64,000 bases of DNA, from the NCBI RefSeq assembly GCF_949769255.1, contig NZ_OX458329.1, positions 310,001-374,000 of the forward strand, read 5' to 3'. Shown here piece by piece: positions 46,239 to 54,158 of the stretch (its first letter is position 1; every line of letters begins with the position of its first letter). Both the position numbers and the translations under genes were made by a program. The notes beneath the pieces were generated by a model. That model saw only the letters and a program-made list of their open reading frames with translations, was not told the origin of the DNA and did not search any database. This stretch comes from Mobiluncus massiliensis (GTDB lineage Bacteria > Actinomycetota > Actinomycetes > Actinomycetales > Actinomycetaceae).

Positions 46239-46680
46239 GGAATAACCCGCGGTTGTGGCGGGTCAGATGGCACTTCGCGTGGTTTCATGCTCGTTGCCCG
46301 TGGCAATTCTGATATTCGTGCGTTAATCCTATTAATTCGCTTCGGTGTGCCATATATGGCACACCGAGCCGTTTAAATAGGTTTTATTCCGGGTTATCCG
46401 AGGAATTTAGGGGCTGTTTGTTGTTTTGGGTGCGGGGCTCTCGCTCGGGGGCGCTCGCGAGAGGCGGAAGGGGGAGTGCCCCCTCGCGTTTTGCGCGACT
46501 ATTGTCGCAAAACGCTCACCCCCCAGCCTCTCGCTGAGTCGCCCCCAACGCTCCCCGCCCCGCGAGCCTAAATTCCCGCGGACGCTATTGCGTCCCGTAA
46601 GAGTACACTGATCTCCCCGCCCGCTATGCTCCTCGCCCTGCAGTTCCGTCAGTGTTCTGGTGTCCATTTTCAGGAGTTCA
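46239..46680. other. Structured intergenic region after the energy operon
   Basis: No gene is seen. It contains R2 copy 2 and then a strongly self-complementary segment. GCGTTTTGCG at 46486 pairs with CGCAAAACGC ending at 46515, and GGGGGCG...GAGAGGC at 46447-46465 faces GCCTCTC...CGCCCCC at 46526-46546. This could be an RNA structure. Confidence 0.5.
46322..46388. repeat. R2 palindromic repeat, copy 2
   Basis: The core TCGGTGTGCC and its complement flank ATATAT, with the same outer sequences as copy 1. It is followed by GAATTTAGGGGCTGTTTGTT, which also follows copy 3. Confidence 0.8.
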
Positions 46681-46721
46681 GTGCCGGTCTAGTGTAAAAC
46701 CTCCCTTGGTTCTTGGAGTAG

Positions 46722-46852
46722 TTGCACTAACGACCGATTTCAACCCAGAATCGGGGCCATCATCGACCCCCGGTTTTCTAAACCTGCAGGTAAATGCGGT
46801 TCGAGTTTCAGCAGATTGTCTCTGAGCAAAGTGAAATCGGTCATTCGTGTAA
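46722..46852. repeat. R3 element, copy 3
   Basis: Ends TTGCACTAACGACCGATTTC and GAAATCGGTCATTCGTGTAA form terminal inverted repeats. The interior keeps CTGCAGGTAAATGCGGT but is otherwise diverged from copies 1 and 2. No gene is attached. Confidence 0.75.
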
Positions 46853-46935
46853 GACAGACAGAATGCAGGGGTTCGTCGCCAGGTTTGGCGGCGTCTAAAT
46901 CTCGAACTCTGAGACAATCCTGGTGAATCCCGGGC

Positions 46936-47002
46936 GTTAATCCTATTAATTCGCTTCGGTGTGCCATTTATGGCACACCGAAGCGTTTAAATAGGTTTTA
47001 TT
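46936..47002. repeat. R2 palindromic repeat, copy 3
   Basis: Core CGCTTCGGTGTGCC with complement around ATTTAT (46952-46985). Compared with copy 1, TCTC/GAGA became CTTC/GAAG and GTAT/ATAC became GTGT/ACAC, paired changes on both arms. Confidence 0.8.
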
Positions 47003-47066
47003 CTGGGTAATCCGGGGAATTTAGGGGCTGTTTGTTTACGGGCATCGGGGCGCGCGTGGATTATAA

Positions 47067-47120
47067 GGGGAGAATAGCCGGGTAGCTGCCAATAATGGCA
47101 GCTACCCGGCTATTCTCCCC
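47067..47120. repeat. R1 palindrome, copy 6
   Basis: Perfect arms, loop AATAAT, flanks GATTATAA and TTTAGGCAC. It lies about 12 kb outside the CWBR2 array, with no CWBR2 gene beside it. Confidence 0.85.
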
Positions 47121-47249
47121 CTTTAGGCACAACCCGGCGAGTAGTCTCGGGTTCTCGCGCCTGAAATCCAGCGTCTATACTCCGGATTTTGCCGACATTT
47201 ACTCGCTCGGATACGCGAGGGCGGTGGTGGAGGGGGGACCTCGAAGGAG

Positions 47250-47700
47250 CATATGGGTGTTCGTAGTTTTTCTTAGCGGCAAAGCCGCTTAGGAAAACAG
47301 AACGGGACCCCATTTCTGCGACTGAGAGGCATCCCCCCGAACGCCGCCAGACCTCGCGACCGGGCTCGCTCGCTGCGGGTGTTCGTAGTTTTTCTTAGCG
47401 GCTTGCCCGCTTAGAAAAACAGAACGGGAGACCACCGCGACGCAGACTTTGGCAGCGCAAGCTCGCTTGCATTGCCAAAGTCCAGGAAGCGGTACGGAAA
47501 GCGAAGCTTTCCAAGTATCTCTGCGACTGAGAGGCATCCCCCCGAACGCCGCCAAACCTCGCGTCCCAACAGTTCGTGATCGAAATCTGTGATTAAACAC
47601 GGATACGTGACCATAAAGACCAGCAACCCCGATTTAATCACCAATTTGCAACACCCCCAGCCCGAACGCCGCCAGACCTCGCGCACTCACCGGGTGTAAC
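47250..47700. repeat. R4 hairpin module, second locus (internally duplicated)
   Basis: GTGTTCGTAGTTTTTCTTAG followed by a hairpin occurs at 47257 and again at 47379 (hairpins 47267-47297 and 47389-47419). CTGCGACTGAGAGGCATCCC occurs at 47316 and 47521, and CCGAACGCCGCCAGACCTCG-type words occur three times. The body 47431-47520 matches the glgE-glgB gap. Hairpin 2 is GACTTTGGCA at 47445 with TGCCAAAGTC at 47473. No coding frame is conserved. Confidence 0.65.
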
Positions 47701-47722
47701 AAAAGCGGCGGGTAACAAACAT

Positions 47723-47742
47723 AAGTGGGCGAGAGGGGACTC
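47723..47742. repeat. Duplicate of the tRNA-Leu 3' end
   Basis: AAGTGGGCGAGAGGGGACTC repeats exactly at 47910-47929, which is the 3' end of the tRNA-Leu gene. Such duplications mark integration of tRNA-targeting elements (attL/attR); only 167 bases separate the two here. Confidence 0.5.
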
Positions 47743-47912
47743 CGCGTTTTTGCTGCGCAAAACCGCGTCACGCTCGCATCGTAGATGCTCGCGCTAGGGC
47801 TAAAAACGCTGGCGCGTTTTCTTAACGCCCTAGCCCTCACGGGGTTCGAGTCGCTCTGCTGACTGTATGTTTACGCATGGGCACCGCAAGGGCGCCCCTG
47901 CGTAAACAAAAG

Positions 47913-47993
47913 TGGGCGAGAGGGGACTCGAACCCCCACGTCAAAGACACAGGAACCTAAATCCTGCGCGTCTACCAATTCCGCCACTCGCCC
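47913..47993 (-). tRNA. tRNA-Leu (anticodon TAG)
   Basis: The minus strand gives a class II tRNA. Acceptor GGGCGAG pairs with CTCGCCC, the D arm is GCGGAATTGGTAGACGC, the anticodon loop TTTAGGT sits between AGGA and TCCT, there is a long variable arm, and TTCGAGT is the T loop. CCA is not encoded. Confidence 0.92.
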
Positions 47994-48018
47994 GGGCGCC
48001 CCTATAGTGTAGCGGATT

Positions 48019-48642
48019 TCAAGCTAAATCCGTGAGCGCGATATCAGCTAGGCGCGGGGTCGGCAAAGCCTGGGGGGAATCCGGGGGAGCCGGGGTCGCC
48101 TTCTTGGCGGCAACAATCAAATCCTCCAGCGGTTTGTCGTTGCGAATCCAGCCCTCGGGCGAGGGCCAATCGGCTTGCGGACCGGGCTGATCCGAACCAG
48201 CCGCAGCCTTTGCCAACAGCGCGTTCGGCGCGAAACACCACTTGGCCCGGTCAAAATCATTCAAGCCGCGCGACTCCAAAATATCCAAAATCGGCGGCAG
48301 CATCCGCACGCAGTTCGCGTAAGCCTGGGGCGAGGAAAACTGCCAAGTCGGGTAAACCCACTTCCGGTCCAGTGTCCGAAACCCCAACAAGCGCCCGTCC
48401 CGCACCGCTTTCATAATCGCTTGGCGAGACACTCCCAGCCAGTCGCAAACGTTACCGGTCCGACAAACGGGTCCCACCAGCGTGTTGAGCGACGTCGGCG
48501 CTGCTAGGAAAGCCTGGGCAAAACGGGCCAGCCGATGCATATTTTCCCTGCTGGCATCGGCGGATGCGCGCGGCCGCGCCAAGAGCATCGTGCGGATGGT
48601 CTCTAAAAATTGTTCCTCTTCGTCGGTCAGTTCTCTCCGCAC
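48019..48642 (-). CDS. HTH protein with Xre/MbcA-like tail
   Basis: A 207-residue protein. A helical N-terminus is followed by a helix-turn-helix, VCDWLGVSRQAIMKAVRDGRLLGFRT, then RKWVYPTWQFSS and a Pro-rich region. The order HTH, R(T)xD, YPxWQF, then a helix with WCFAPNALL resembles the DNA-binding plus toxin-binding layout of Xre/MbcA/ParS antitoxins, but no RES-type toxin gene is adjacent. GTG start 15 bases after the VKOR gene, so the two are probably co-transcribed. Function is uncertain. Confidence 0.6.
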   Translation of the reverse strand: MRRELTDEEEQFLETIRTMLLARPRASADASRENMHRLARFAQAFLAAPTSLNTLVGPVCRTGNVCDWLGVSRQAIMKAVRDGRLLGFRTLDRKWVYPTWQFSSPQAYANCVRMLPPILDILESRGLNDFDRAKWCFAPNALLAKAAAGSDQPGPQADWPSPEGWIRNDKPLEDLIVAAKKATPAPPDSPQALPTPRLADIALTDLA

Positions 48643-48657
48643 CGCTTCGCCTTTCGG

Positions 48658-49662
48658 TCAGAATAAGTAAACAAGTTTGTCTGATAGCGTCACTGCTACC
48701 ACCAAGACTATCAAAAGCAAGATAATCGCGGTAATAAGCCAGCGCTGCGCCGCCCAAATACGGGCAAATCCGGTGTCGGGAAACAGCCATCCGAGCCGCA
48801 TTAGCGCCGCCCCGAGCTGCACCCACAGGACAATCGTGCACGTCCAGACGATAAAACAGAATGGGCACAGCTTCGTGAACTCGAAAATGGACTGGTGCAG
48901 GAAAAACACAATCAGCACCATCCCTGCGGTCAGACCCGCCTCAATCAGCAGCGCCAGCCAGCGCGACACCCACCCGCCGCACCAAGCCAGGAACACGCCG
49001 GCCAAACCGGCGAACAAACCGACTCCGACCAGCGCGTTCGGGATGCCAAACAGCAGGTGAGCCTGCCAGGTCGTGAGCGAAGCCGAACAGCCAATCAGCG
49101 GGTTCAAATCGCATCCGAGATGCGCCGCGGGCTGCTTCAGCGTCTGAATTTCGGACAGCACCAGTTCCGCGCTCGCCGCCATCGCGATGACCGCCAGCGC
49201 TATCAGCAGCACGAGCGTGGGGATGCCGGGCCGGGCGTCGCGGGCATCCGGGGCTTCCAAATCGGCCGAGGTTTTCGGCTTTTTCGAGGTCACAAGGGAG
49301 GTCGCGGCGGTCGCTGCCGTCGAGGTCGCCGCGCCTGCCGGTTCTAGCTGTTCTGCCGGGTCTGCCGAGGTCGCAGGGGAATCCGAACCCACCTCTGCGG
49401 AGGCGGGCGGTTCGATTGGTGTACAGGCGGAGTCCGGCTCAGCCGAGGTTTCCGGGTCAGCCTGATTCTCCATTGCGTCAGGTTCCCCCGGCTCTTTCGA
49501 GGTCACAAGTGAGGTCGCGGCGGTCGCTGCTGTCGAGGTCGCCGGAGTTTCCGTAACCGCAGGCGAGTCCGCAACCGCGTGCGCATCCGGTTCGGGCGTT
49601 TGTGCCGGGCTCGGCGAGCGTGAGGAATCCGGGGCCGTCCCCTCATCGGGTTCTTGCTTCAT
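48658..49662 (-). CDS. Vitamin K epoxide reductase (VKOR) family protein
   Basis: A 334-residue membrane protein from the ATG at 49662. About 140 residues of acidic, Ala/Ser/Thr/Pro-rich cytoplasmic sequence come first, with an internal duplication (TSTAATAATSLVTSK twice; about 47 bp repeated at 49286 and 49498). Five membrane segments follow. The catalytic features are present: GCDLNPLIGCSASL with the loop cysteines and the CXXC pair LCPFCF. Bacterial VKOR regenerates oxidised DsbA-like proteins in actinobacteria, supporting disulfide formation in secreted proteins. The CWBR2 proteins with conserved Cys pairs are plausible clients. Confidence 0.88.
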   Translation of the reverse strand: MKQEPDEGTAPDSSRSPSPAQTPEPDAHAVADSPAVTETPATSTAATAATSLVTSKEPGEPDAMENQADPETSAEPDSACTPIEPPASAEVGSDSPATSADPAEQLEPAGAATSTAATAATSLVTSKKPKTSADLEAPDARDARPGIPTLVLLIALAVIAMAASAELVLSEIQTLKQPAAHLGCDLNPLIGCSASLTTWQAHLLFGIPNALVGVGLFAGLAGVFLAWCGGWVSRWLALLIEAGLTAGMVLIVFFLHQSIFEFTKLCPFCFIVWTCTIVLWVQLGAALMRLGWLFPDTGFARIWAAQRWLITAIILLLIVLVVAVTLSDKLVYLF

Positions 49663-49912
49663 GAGGATTATTCTAACTTTTATGTCCGCCCGCCGGACCT
49701 TGTGTTCCTGAACAGCGCTGAAATGGGGCATCAACCACGACGGCCGCGCTACAGCTCAGAAAAATCGCCGCGGCCCTAACCGCGCCCCTGGAACCGCCAC
49801 AAAAACGCCGAAACTCCCGCAACTGACTTGTGCTCCCGTGCCCAACTAACTCGTAACGGGTTTAGCCGACAACCTCACCAAAATCCGGGCCGAGCCGCTT
49901 GCCGAGTTCAGT
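49663..49912. other. Intergenic region before the tRNA genes
   Basis: No gene seen. It holds the promoter side of the VKOR gene (minus) and upstream DNA for tRNA-Thr. Confidence 0.4.
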
Positions 49913-49941
49913 TTGTCACGGGCGCCAGAATCCTGTAAACT
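49913..49941 (+). promoter_or_regulatory. Promoter for tRNA-Thr/tRNA-Met/rpmG
   Basis: TTGTCA, a 17-base spacer and TAAACT form a good vegetative promoter. The -10 ends 11 bases before the tRNA-Thr gene. Confidence 0.65.
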
Positions 49942-49952
49942 AAACTTTCGTT

Positions 49953-50025
49953 GCCCCGGTAGCTCAGTCGGCAGAGCGTCTCCATGGTAAGGAGAAGGTC
50001 CAGAGTTCGATTCTCTGCCGGGGCT
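49953..50025 (+). tRNA. tRNA-Thr (anticodon GGT)
   Basis: Acceptor GCCCCGG/CCGGGGC, D arm GCTCAGTCGGCAGAGC, anticodon loop ATGGTAA, T arm AGAGTTCGATTCTCT. 73 bases, CCA not encoded. Confidence 0.95.
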
Positions 50026-50062
50026 CGCTTCACGCTTGACGGTCCGCGCCGCTGAGCAGCGA

Positions 50063-50136
50063 GGCGGGGTAGCTCAGTTGGTGAGAGCGCACGACTCATA
50101 ATCGTGAGGTCGAGGGTTCGAATCCCTCCCCCGCTA
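50063..50136 (+). tRNA. tRNA-Met (anticodon CAT)
   Basis: Acceptor GGCGGGG/CCCCGCT (one G-U), D arm GCTCAGTTGGTGAGAGC, anticodon loop CTCATAA, T arm GAGGGTTCGAATCCCTC. The acceptor and D arm fit the elongator type. Confidence 0.93.
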
Positions 50137-50189
50137 CGAACCCGAAACGGGTAACCGCAGGGGATAAGCGATTAGAAAGAAGTAAAACA

Positions 50190-50360
50190 GTGGCTGCAAA
50201 ATCGAAAGACATTCGCCCGAAGATTACGTTGGCGTGCACTGAGTGCAAGGAACGCAACTACATCACGAAGAAGAACCGGCGCAACACTCCGGATCGCTTG
50301 GAGTTGAACAAGTACTGCCCGCGTTGCAAGAAGTCCACGTCTCATAAGGAAACCCGCTAA
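50190..50360 (+). CDS. rpmG: 50S ribosomal protein L33
   Basis: A 56-residue ribosomal protein with GTG start: [39 protein letters not shown]. Four cysteines in two CxxC pairs (TECKER-side and YCPRC) are the zinc-binding form, so it is not the zinc-free paralog. It follows tRNA-Met by 53 bases, the usual tRNA-rpmG arrangement in actinobacteria, and ends before a strong terminator. Confidence 0.95.
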   Translation: MAAKSKDIRPKITLACTECKERNYITKKNRRNTPDRLELNKYCPRCKKSTSHKETR

Positions 50361-50379
50361 GCGGTTTTTCACAAGTTTC

Positions 50380-50411
50380 CCGGCGTCGCCCCTGCGGTGA
50401 CGCCGGTTTTT
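50380..50411 (+). terminator. Terminator after rpmG
   Basis: CCGGCGTC and GACGCCGG form an 8-bp stem followed directly by TTTTT. Confidence 0.85.
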
Positions 50412-50596
50412 CGTGTCTCGCGAGCCCGGTCACAAGCGCGGTGCGCGGGTTTTGTGGGGGCGCAAGTGTGGGGTGGCGGTTTTTTCGGGTTGTGAGCGTG
50501 GGCGCTCGGGTCTTGCGGGTTCACAAGTGTTTTGCGGGGTCACCAGCCCGGAGCGCGTCTGCGTGGGGCGTGGTGCTGGGGAGTGGGTAAATGAAA

Positions 50597-50620
50597 GGGG
50601 GGCGGCCGCAGCCGCCCCCC
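50597..50620 (-). terminator. Terminator of CWBR2 gene G
   Basis: GGGGGGCGGC pairs with GCCGCCCCCC around CGCA. On the minus strand it is followed by TTTCATTT, just after the stop of the seventh CWBR2 gene. Confidence 0.75.
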
Positions 50621-50637
50621 AAACTTCTCTGCAGAAC

Positions 50638-52254
50638 TTACTTCAGCAAGCCCTTGAATTGGTCAACCAGGGAATCAGAGACTACGCCGAAGCCGCCCAA
50701 TCCCTTGAACTTGCCTGCCAGAGCAGCATTCGCAGCGCGAGCCGCCTTGGCATAATCGGTCACTGCCGCGGGAGCGGAACCGGCCTGAACCAGCAGAACC
50801 GGGCCAGCCAGCTCGGCCTTGTTGTCGAGGAAACCAGCCACGGTGGCATCAGCGGAGGCCGTGCCATTCGCAGCGTAGAGAGCCTTGGCATTAGCGCCGT
50901 TCGGGTACTGCGTCTTGGCAATCTCCAGGGCGGTCAGGTAGCGATCCGCACCAGCGATGCGGGAAGCCTTGGCGCCCGCTCCACCCAGGTATGCCTGAAC
51001 GTCAGCATCGCTCGGGCCTTTCTCGGCAACTAATTTAGCGTTTTTCATTTCATACTCAGCCTTCAACAAAGCCGAATCCAGCTCGCTCTTGGTGGGAGCC
51101 ATGTCATAGGCAGCCTGAACTTTTTTCAATGCCGACTTGTTAGAATCAGTCTGGCTAGCTTCAAACGCTTTCTGGGCAGCCTTCAAATCCTTTTCGAGGC
51201 TGTCTTTGGTGACAGTGTCTTTCAGAGCCACCCGGGTGGACACTAAGAATCCGAAGGCACCCTTGTCGGTATTTTGGGCAGCTTTTTCCGCAGCGGCTTT
51301 GTTGCCGGACAGGGCGGTGCCGTCGACTCTCAACATATCGCAGGTTTCGCGAACCTCACCGGGCAAGAGACGGGGGAAAGTCGATTCCAACGCGGCTTTC
51401 TTTTTTTCATCGTCGGTGGATTTAATCGGGGTGCACTTCGCGTCCTTGACCAGATCCTCCACAGTCTTGCCAGCGTAGGTGTACCATCCGTCAAGTTTCA
51501 TTTGGGCTTCGCGAGCCGCTTTATCCAAATCGGCTTGAACCTTTGCTTTGGCTTGTTCCGCGTTCATTCCTGCACCGCCGCCAGCACCGTTGGCGCTAGC
51601 TGCCGCGCTCAATTCCGTGGGTCGAACAGCCCCTTCACCGCCCAGAGCGACAACTTCGGAGGGCTTCAATCGCTTGATTTCTTTCAGGGTTGCGGCGGGC
51701 AGGGTACCGGAACCGTCGGTCAACAGAATCGGAGCGTTATCGGTCATGGTGCCGCCGACAAGGGCATCGACCAAGGTCATGCCGTTAGCCAGGTACACCT
51801 TGGCGCTGGTCTTGCCCGAGGGGAACAGGTGCTTGGAAATCTCTGCTGCCGTCTCGAAACGGTTTGCGCCTGCCAGACGAGTGACCAGGGCATTGCCAGC
51901 GACCGCCTTTACCGCCGCATCGCTGACCGCACCAGTGCCACCCAACACCACGACTTTGGTGGCCTTTAACTTGGCGATGGCCTCGGCTACGTTCTTTTGT
52001 ACGGCGGGCGAATCGTTGACCAGCAACAGGGGACCGCCGGGCAGTTTACCACCTGCGACCGCGTCAGCTTGGGAGTCTCCGCGGGACAGGTAAACCACGT
52101 CAGAGGTGCCAAAAGCGCTGGCTACCGAGATGGCGGTGTTGTAGCGATCCGAACCGGCGTAACGGTCAGCTTCCGTCGCCGCCACCGCGCTCATCGGCAC
52201 GGTCATGGCAAAAGCAGCTGCGGCCGCGCTCAGAGTCAAAACAGACTTCTTCAT
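50638..52254 (-). CDS. CWBR2 surface protein G (distinct subfamily)
   Basis: A 538-residue secreted protein with signal peptide MKKSVLTLSAAAAAF...AVA. CWBR2 units begin DRYAGSDRYNTA (about residue 30), TRLAGANRFETA (about 125) and SRIAGADRYLTA (about 420). A helical insert of about 200 residues, rich in Lys and Ala with one Cys pair (AKCTPIK and RETCDML), lies between the second and third. It lacks the leader, R1 palindrome and signal peptide of paralogs A-F and has no Ig-like tail, so it is not part of the array. AGGAAA precedes the ATG. Non-covalent wall attachment is family knowledge. Confidence 0.88.
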   Translation of the reverse strand: MKKSVLTLSAAAAAFAMTVPMSAVAATEADRYAGSDRYNTAISVASAFGTSDVVYLSRGDSQADAVAGGKLPGGPLLLVNDSPAVQKNVAEAIAKLKATKVVVLGGTGAVSDAAVKAVAGNALVTRLAGANRFETAAEISKHLFPSGKTSAKVYLANGMTLVDALVGGTMTDNAPILLTDGSGTLPAATLKEIKRLKPSEVVALGGEGAVRPTELSAAASANGAGGGAGMNAEQAKAKVQADLDKAAREAQMKLDGWYTYAGKTVEDLVKDAKCTPIKSTDDEKKKAALESTFPRLLPGEVRETCDMLRVDGTALSGNKAAAEKAAQNTDKGAFGFLVSTRVALKDTVTKDSLEKDLKAAQKAFEASQTDSNKSALKKVQAAYDMAPTKSELDSALLKAEYEMKNAKLVAEKGPSDADVQAYLGGAGAKASRIAGADRYLTALEIAKTQYPNGANAKALYAANGTASADATVAGFLDNKAELAGPVLLVQAGSAPAAVTDYAKAARAANAALAGKFKGLGGFGVVSDSLVDQFKGLLK

Positions 52255-52449
52255 GTTTGTATTTCCTAACTTGTTGGTTGGATGAATTCCGTACTCATCC
52301 TATTGATAACTTCGATATCTCGCAGGGGATGATAAACCTCCCACACCCTTAACACGTTTCAGAATCCCAGTTTCTGACAGGCGTCATTAACGGTATCACG
52401 TCTGGTTTTTGAAACAGGTCAACCGGATGCAGTGGGTTAGACTTAAACG

Positions 52450-53589
52450 GTGAGTGAAGAAACGACGAAAGACGAAAACCTGGCGGCCGGTGAGACGGAA
52501 ATCCGCGCCACCTTGAAAGCTGCTCAGGAAACATCGAAAGCGATTGAGGCCGACATCGCGGCGGGAAACGTAGGAAAGTACCGCATTCTGACGGGGGACC
52601 GGCCCACCGGATTCCTGCACATCGGGCACTATTTCGGCACCTTGAAAACCCGGGTGGACCTGCAAAACCTCGGCATCGACACGACCGTGCTCATCGCGGA
52701 CTACCAGGTCATCACTGATCGGGACAACCTCGGAAATGTGCGCGAATACGTATTAAACCTGGTGGCAGATTACCTAGCGGCGGGGATTGATCCCGAAAAA
52801 TCCACGATTTTCTGCCATTCTCAGATTCCGGCCATCCACGAAATGCTGGTCATTTTCCTGTCCCTGGTGACCGAGGCGGAACTGCACCGCAATCCAACCG
52901 TGAAGGCGGAGCTGGAAGCCGCCGAGCGTCCCATGTCCGGGCTGCTGTTGACCTACCCGGTGCATCAGGCCGCGGACATTCTGTGCGCCAAGGCGAACCT
53001 GGTGCCGGTGGGCCAGGATCAGCTGCCGCACCTGGAGCAAACCCGCGTGGTGGCCAAGCGGTTCAACAAACGTTACCCGCAGCGCGACCCCGAGACCGGC
53101 AAAAAGACCGGGCGCGGCGTGTTGCCGATGGCACAGGGCCTGCTGGGGCAGGGCGCGATGATTCTGGGCACTGACGGCCAAAAGATGAGCAAGTCGCGGC
53201 ATAACACGGTGGAGCTGCGCGCCAGCGAGGACGACACCGCGAAAGTCCTGAAAAAGGCCGTGACCGATTCGGATCGCCAGATTACTTTCGATCCCGTGCA
53301 TCGTCCCGAAGTGTCGAACCTGCTGCTTATTGCTTCGCTGTGTACCGGGCGGACGCCCGAGGACATCGCCGCGGAAATCGGTGCGGGCGGCGGTGGGGCG
53401 CTGAAAGCCCTGGTGACCGAGGCACTGAACGAACACTTGCGCCCGCTGCGCCAGCGGCGCGCCGAACTGATGCAGGACGAAGGCTACTTGTGGAGCGTGT
53501 TGGCGCGCGGCAACGAAAAAGTCCGCGATGAAGCCAGCGATGTGCTGCGCGAAATGAAGGCTGCTATGGGAATGAACTACGGGGTGTGA
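52450..53589 (+). CDS. trpS: Tryptophanyl-tRNA synthetase
   Basis: A 379-residue class I synthetase that charges tRNA-Trp. ATP motifs are GFLHIGHYFG (HIGH form, about residue 56) and QKMSKSRHNT (KMSKS form). Other features are DYQVITDRDN, the tryptophan pocket region TYPVHQAADILC and VGQDQLPHLEQTR. A 35-residue charged N-terminal extension precedes the catalytic fold. GTG start. The next ORF overlaps its stop codon by one base, so they are translationally coupled. Confidence 0.96.
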   Translation: MSEETTKDENLAAGETEIRATLKAAQETSKAIEADIAAGNVGKYRILTGDRPTGFLHIGHYFGTLKTRVDLQNLGIDTTVLIADYQVITDRDNLGNVREYVLNLVADYLAAGIDPEKSTIFCHSQIPAIHEMLVIFLSLVTEAELHRNPTVKAELEAAERPMSGLLLTYPVHQAADILCAKANLVPVGQDQLPHLEQTRVVAKRFNKRYPQRDPETGKKTGRGVLPMAQGLLGQGAMILGTDGQKMSKSRHNTVELRASEDDTAKVLKKAVTDSDRQITFDPVHRPEVSNLLLIASLCTGRTPEDIAAEIGAGGGGALKALVTEALNEHLRPLRQRRAELMQDEGYLWSVLARGNEKVRDEASDVLREMKAAMGMNYGV

Positions 53590-53918
53590 TGGAACCGGAC
53601 GACAAGAAGCCAGAGGACTTGATTCGGCGCCGCGACCATGCTCAGGCCGTGGCCGACCGGATGGTGGAACGCGCCCTGTGGATTATCAACTTGGATAATC
53701 AAGGCGCGTCAGTGAGCCCGGAAACCCGCGATGAGCTGGTGGATGAGACGACGGATATGCTGCTGGAATGGGCTTATGAGGTCGGGGAAGATTCTTTCCG
53801 GGCCGGGGAGTTCAAAGGGCGTCCCGGGGCGGCGGGGGAGAATAAGCCCTATCCGTCCTCGCCCGCGAAGGCCAATCCCAAAAGTCTGGGGCGCCGCGAC
53901 TATCTGTTAGACGAATAG
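53589..53918 (+). CDS. Small acidic protein coupled to trpS, unknown function
   Basis: A 109-residue soluble protein. The ATG overlaps the trpS TGA (ATGA arrangement). A helical core with ALWIINLDNQGASVSPETRDELVDETTDMLLEWAYEVGED is followed by a disordered Pro/Lys tail. No family is recognised. Coupling to trpS suggests steady, low expression; no role can be assigned. Confidence 0.65.
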   Translation: MEPDDKKPEDLIRRRDHAQAVADRMVERALWIINLDNQGASVSPETRDELVDETTDMLLEWAYEVGEDSFRAGEFKGRPGAAGENKPYPSSPAKANPKSLGRRDYLLDE

Positions 53919-54158
53919 GCGCATTCTACGGCGTGTTCGTAGGCGTGTTCACAAGGGCGGGTCACGAGCGCGTCCGGCGGCTCGCCGTCCACGTCACCGG
54001 TGACCCGGCCTCACTTGTGCGCTAACCCTGAGAGCGTACGTTTGCGTTAGCTCGCCCGCCGCGCTGGTTCGCGCGACCCCACTACACCGCAGTTCACACG
54101 GCCTTATGCGACACACGCCGACACGGCACGCATCGGCGCAACGCACTGACGCGGCGCC

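Noticed and set aside
13768..47120. CRISPR array
   Set aside because: Repeats are few, palindromic, kilobases apart and not separated by regular spacers; no cas genes.
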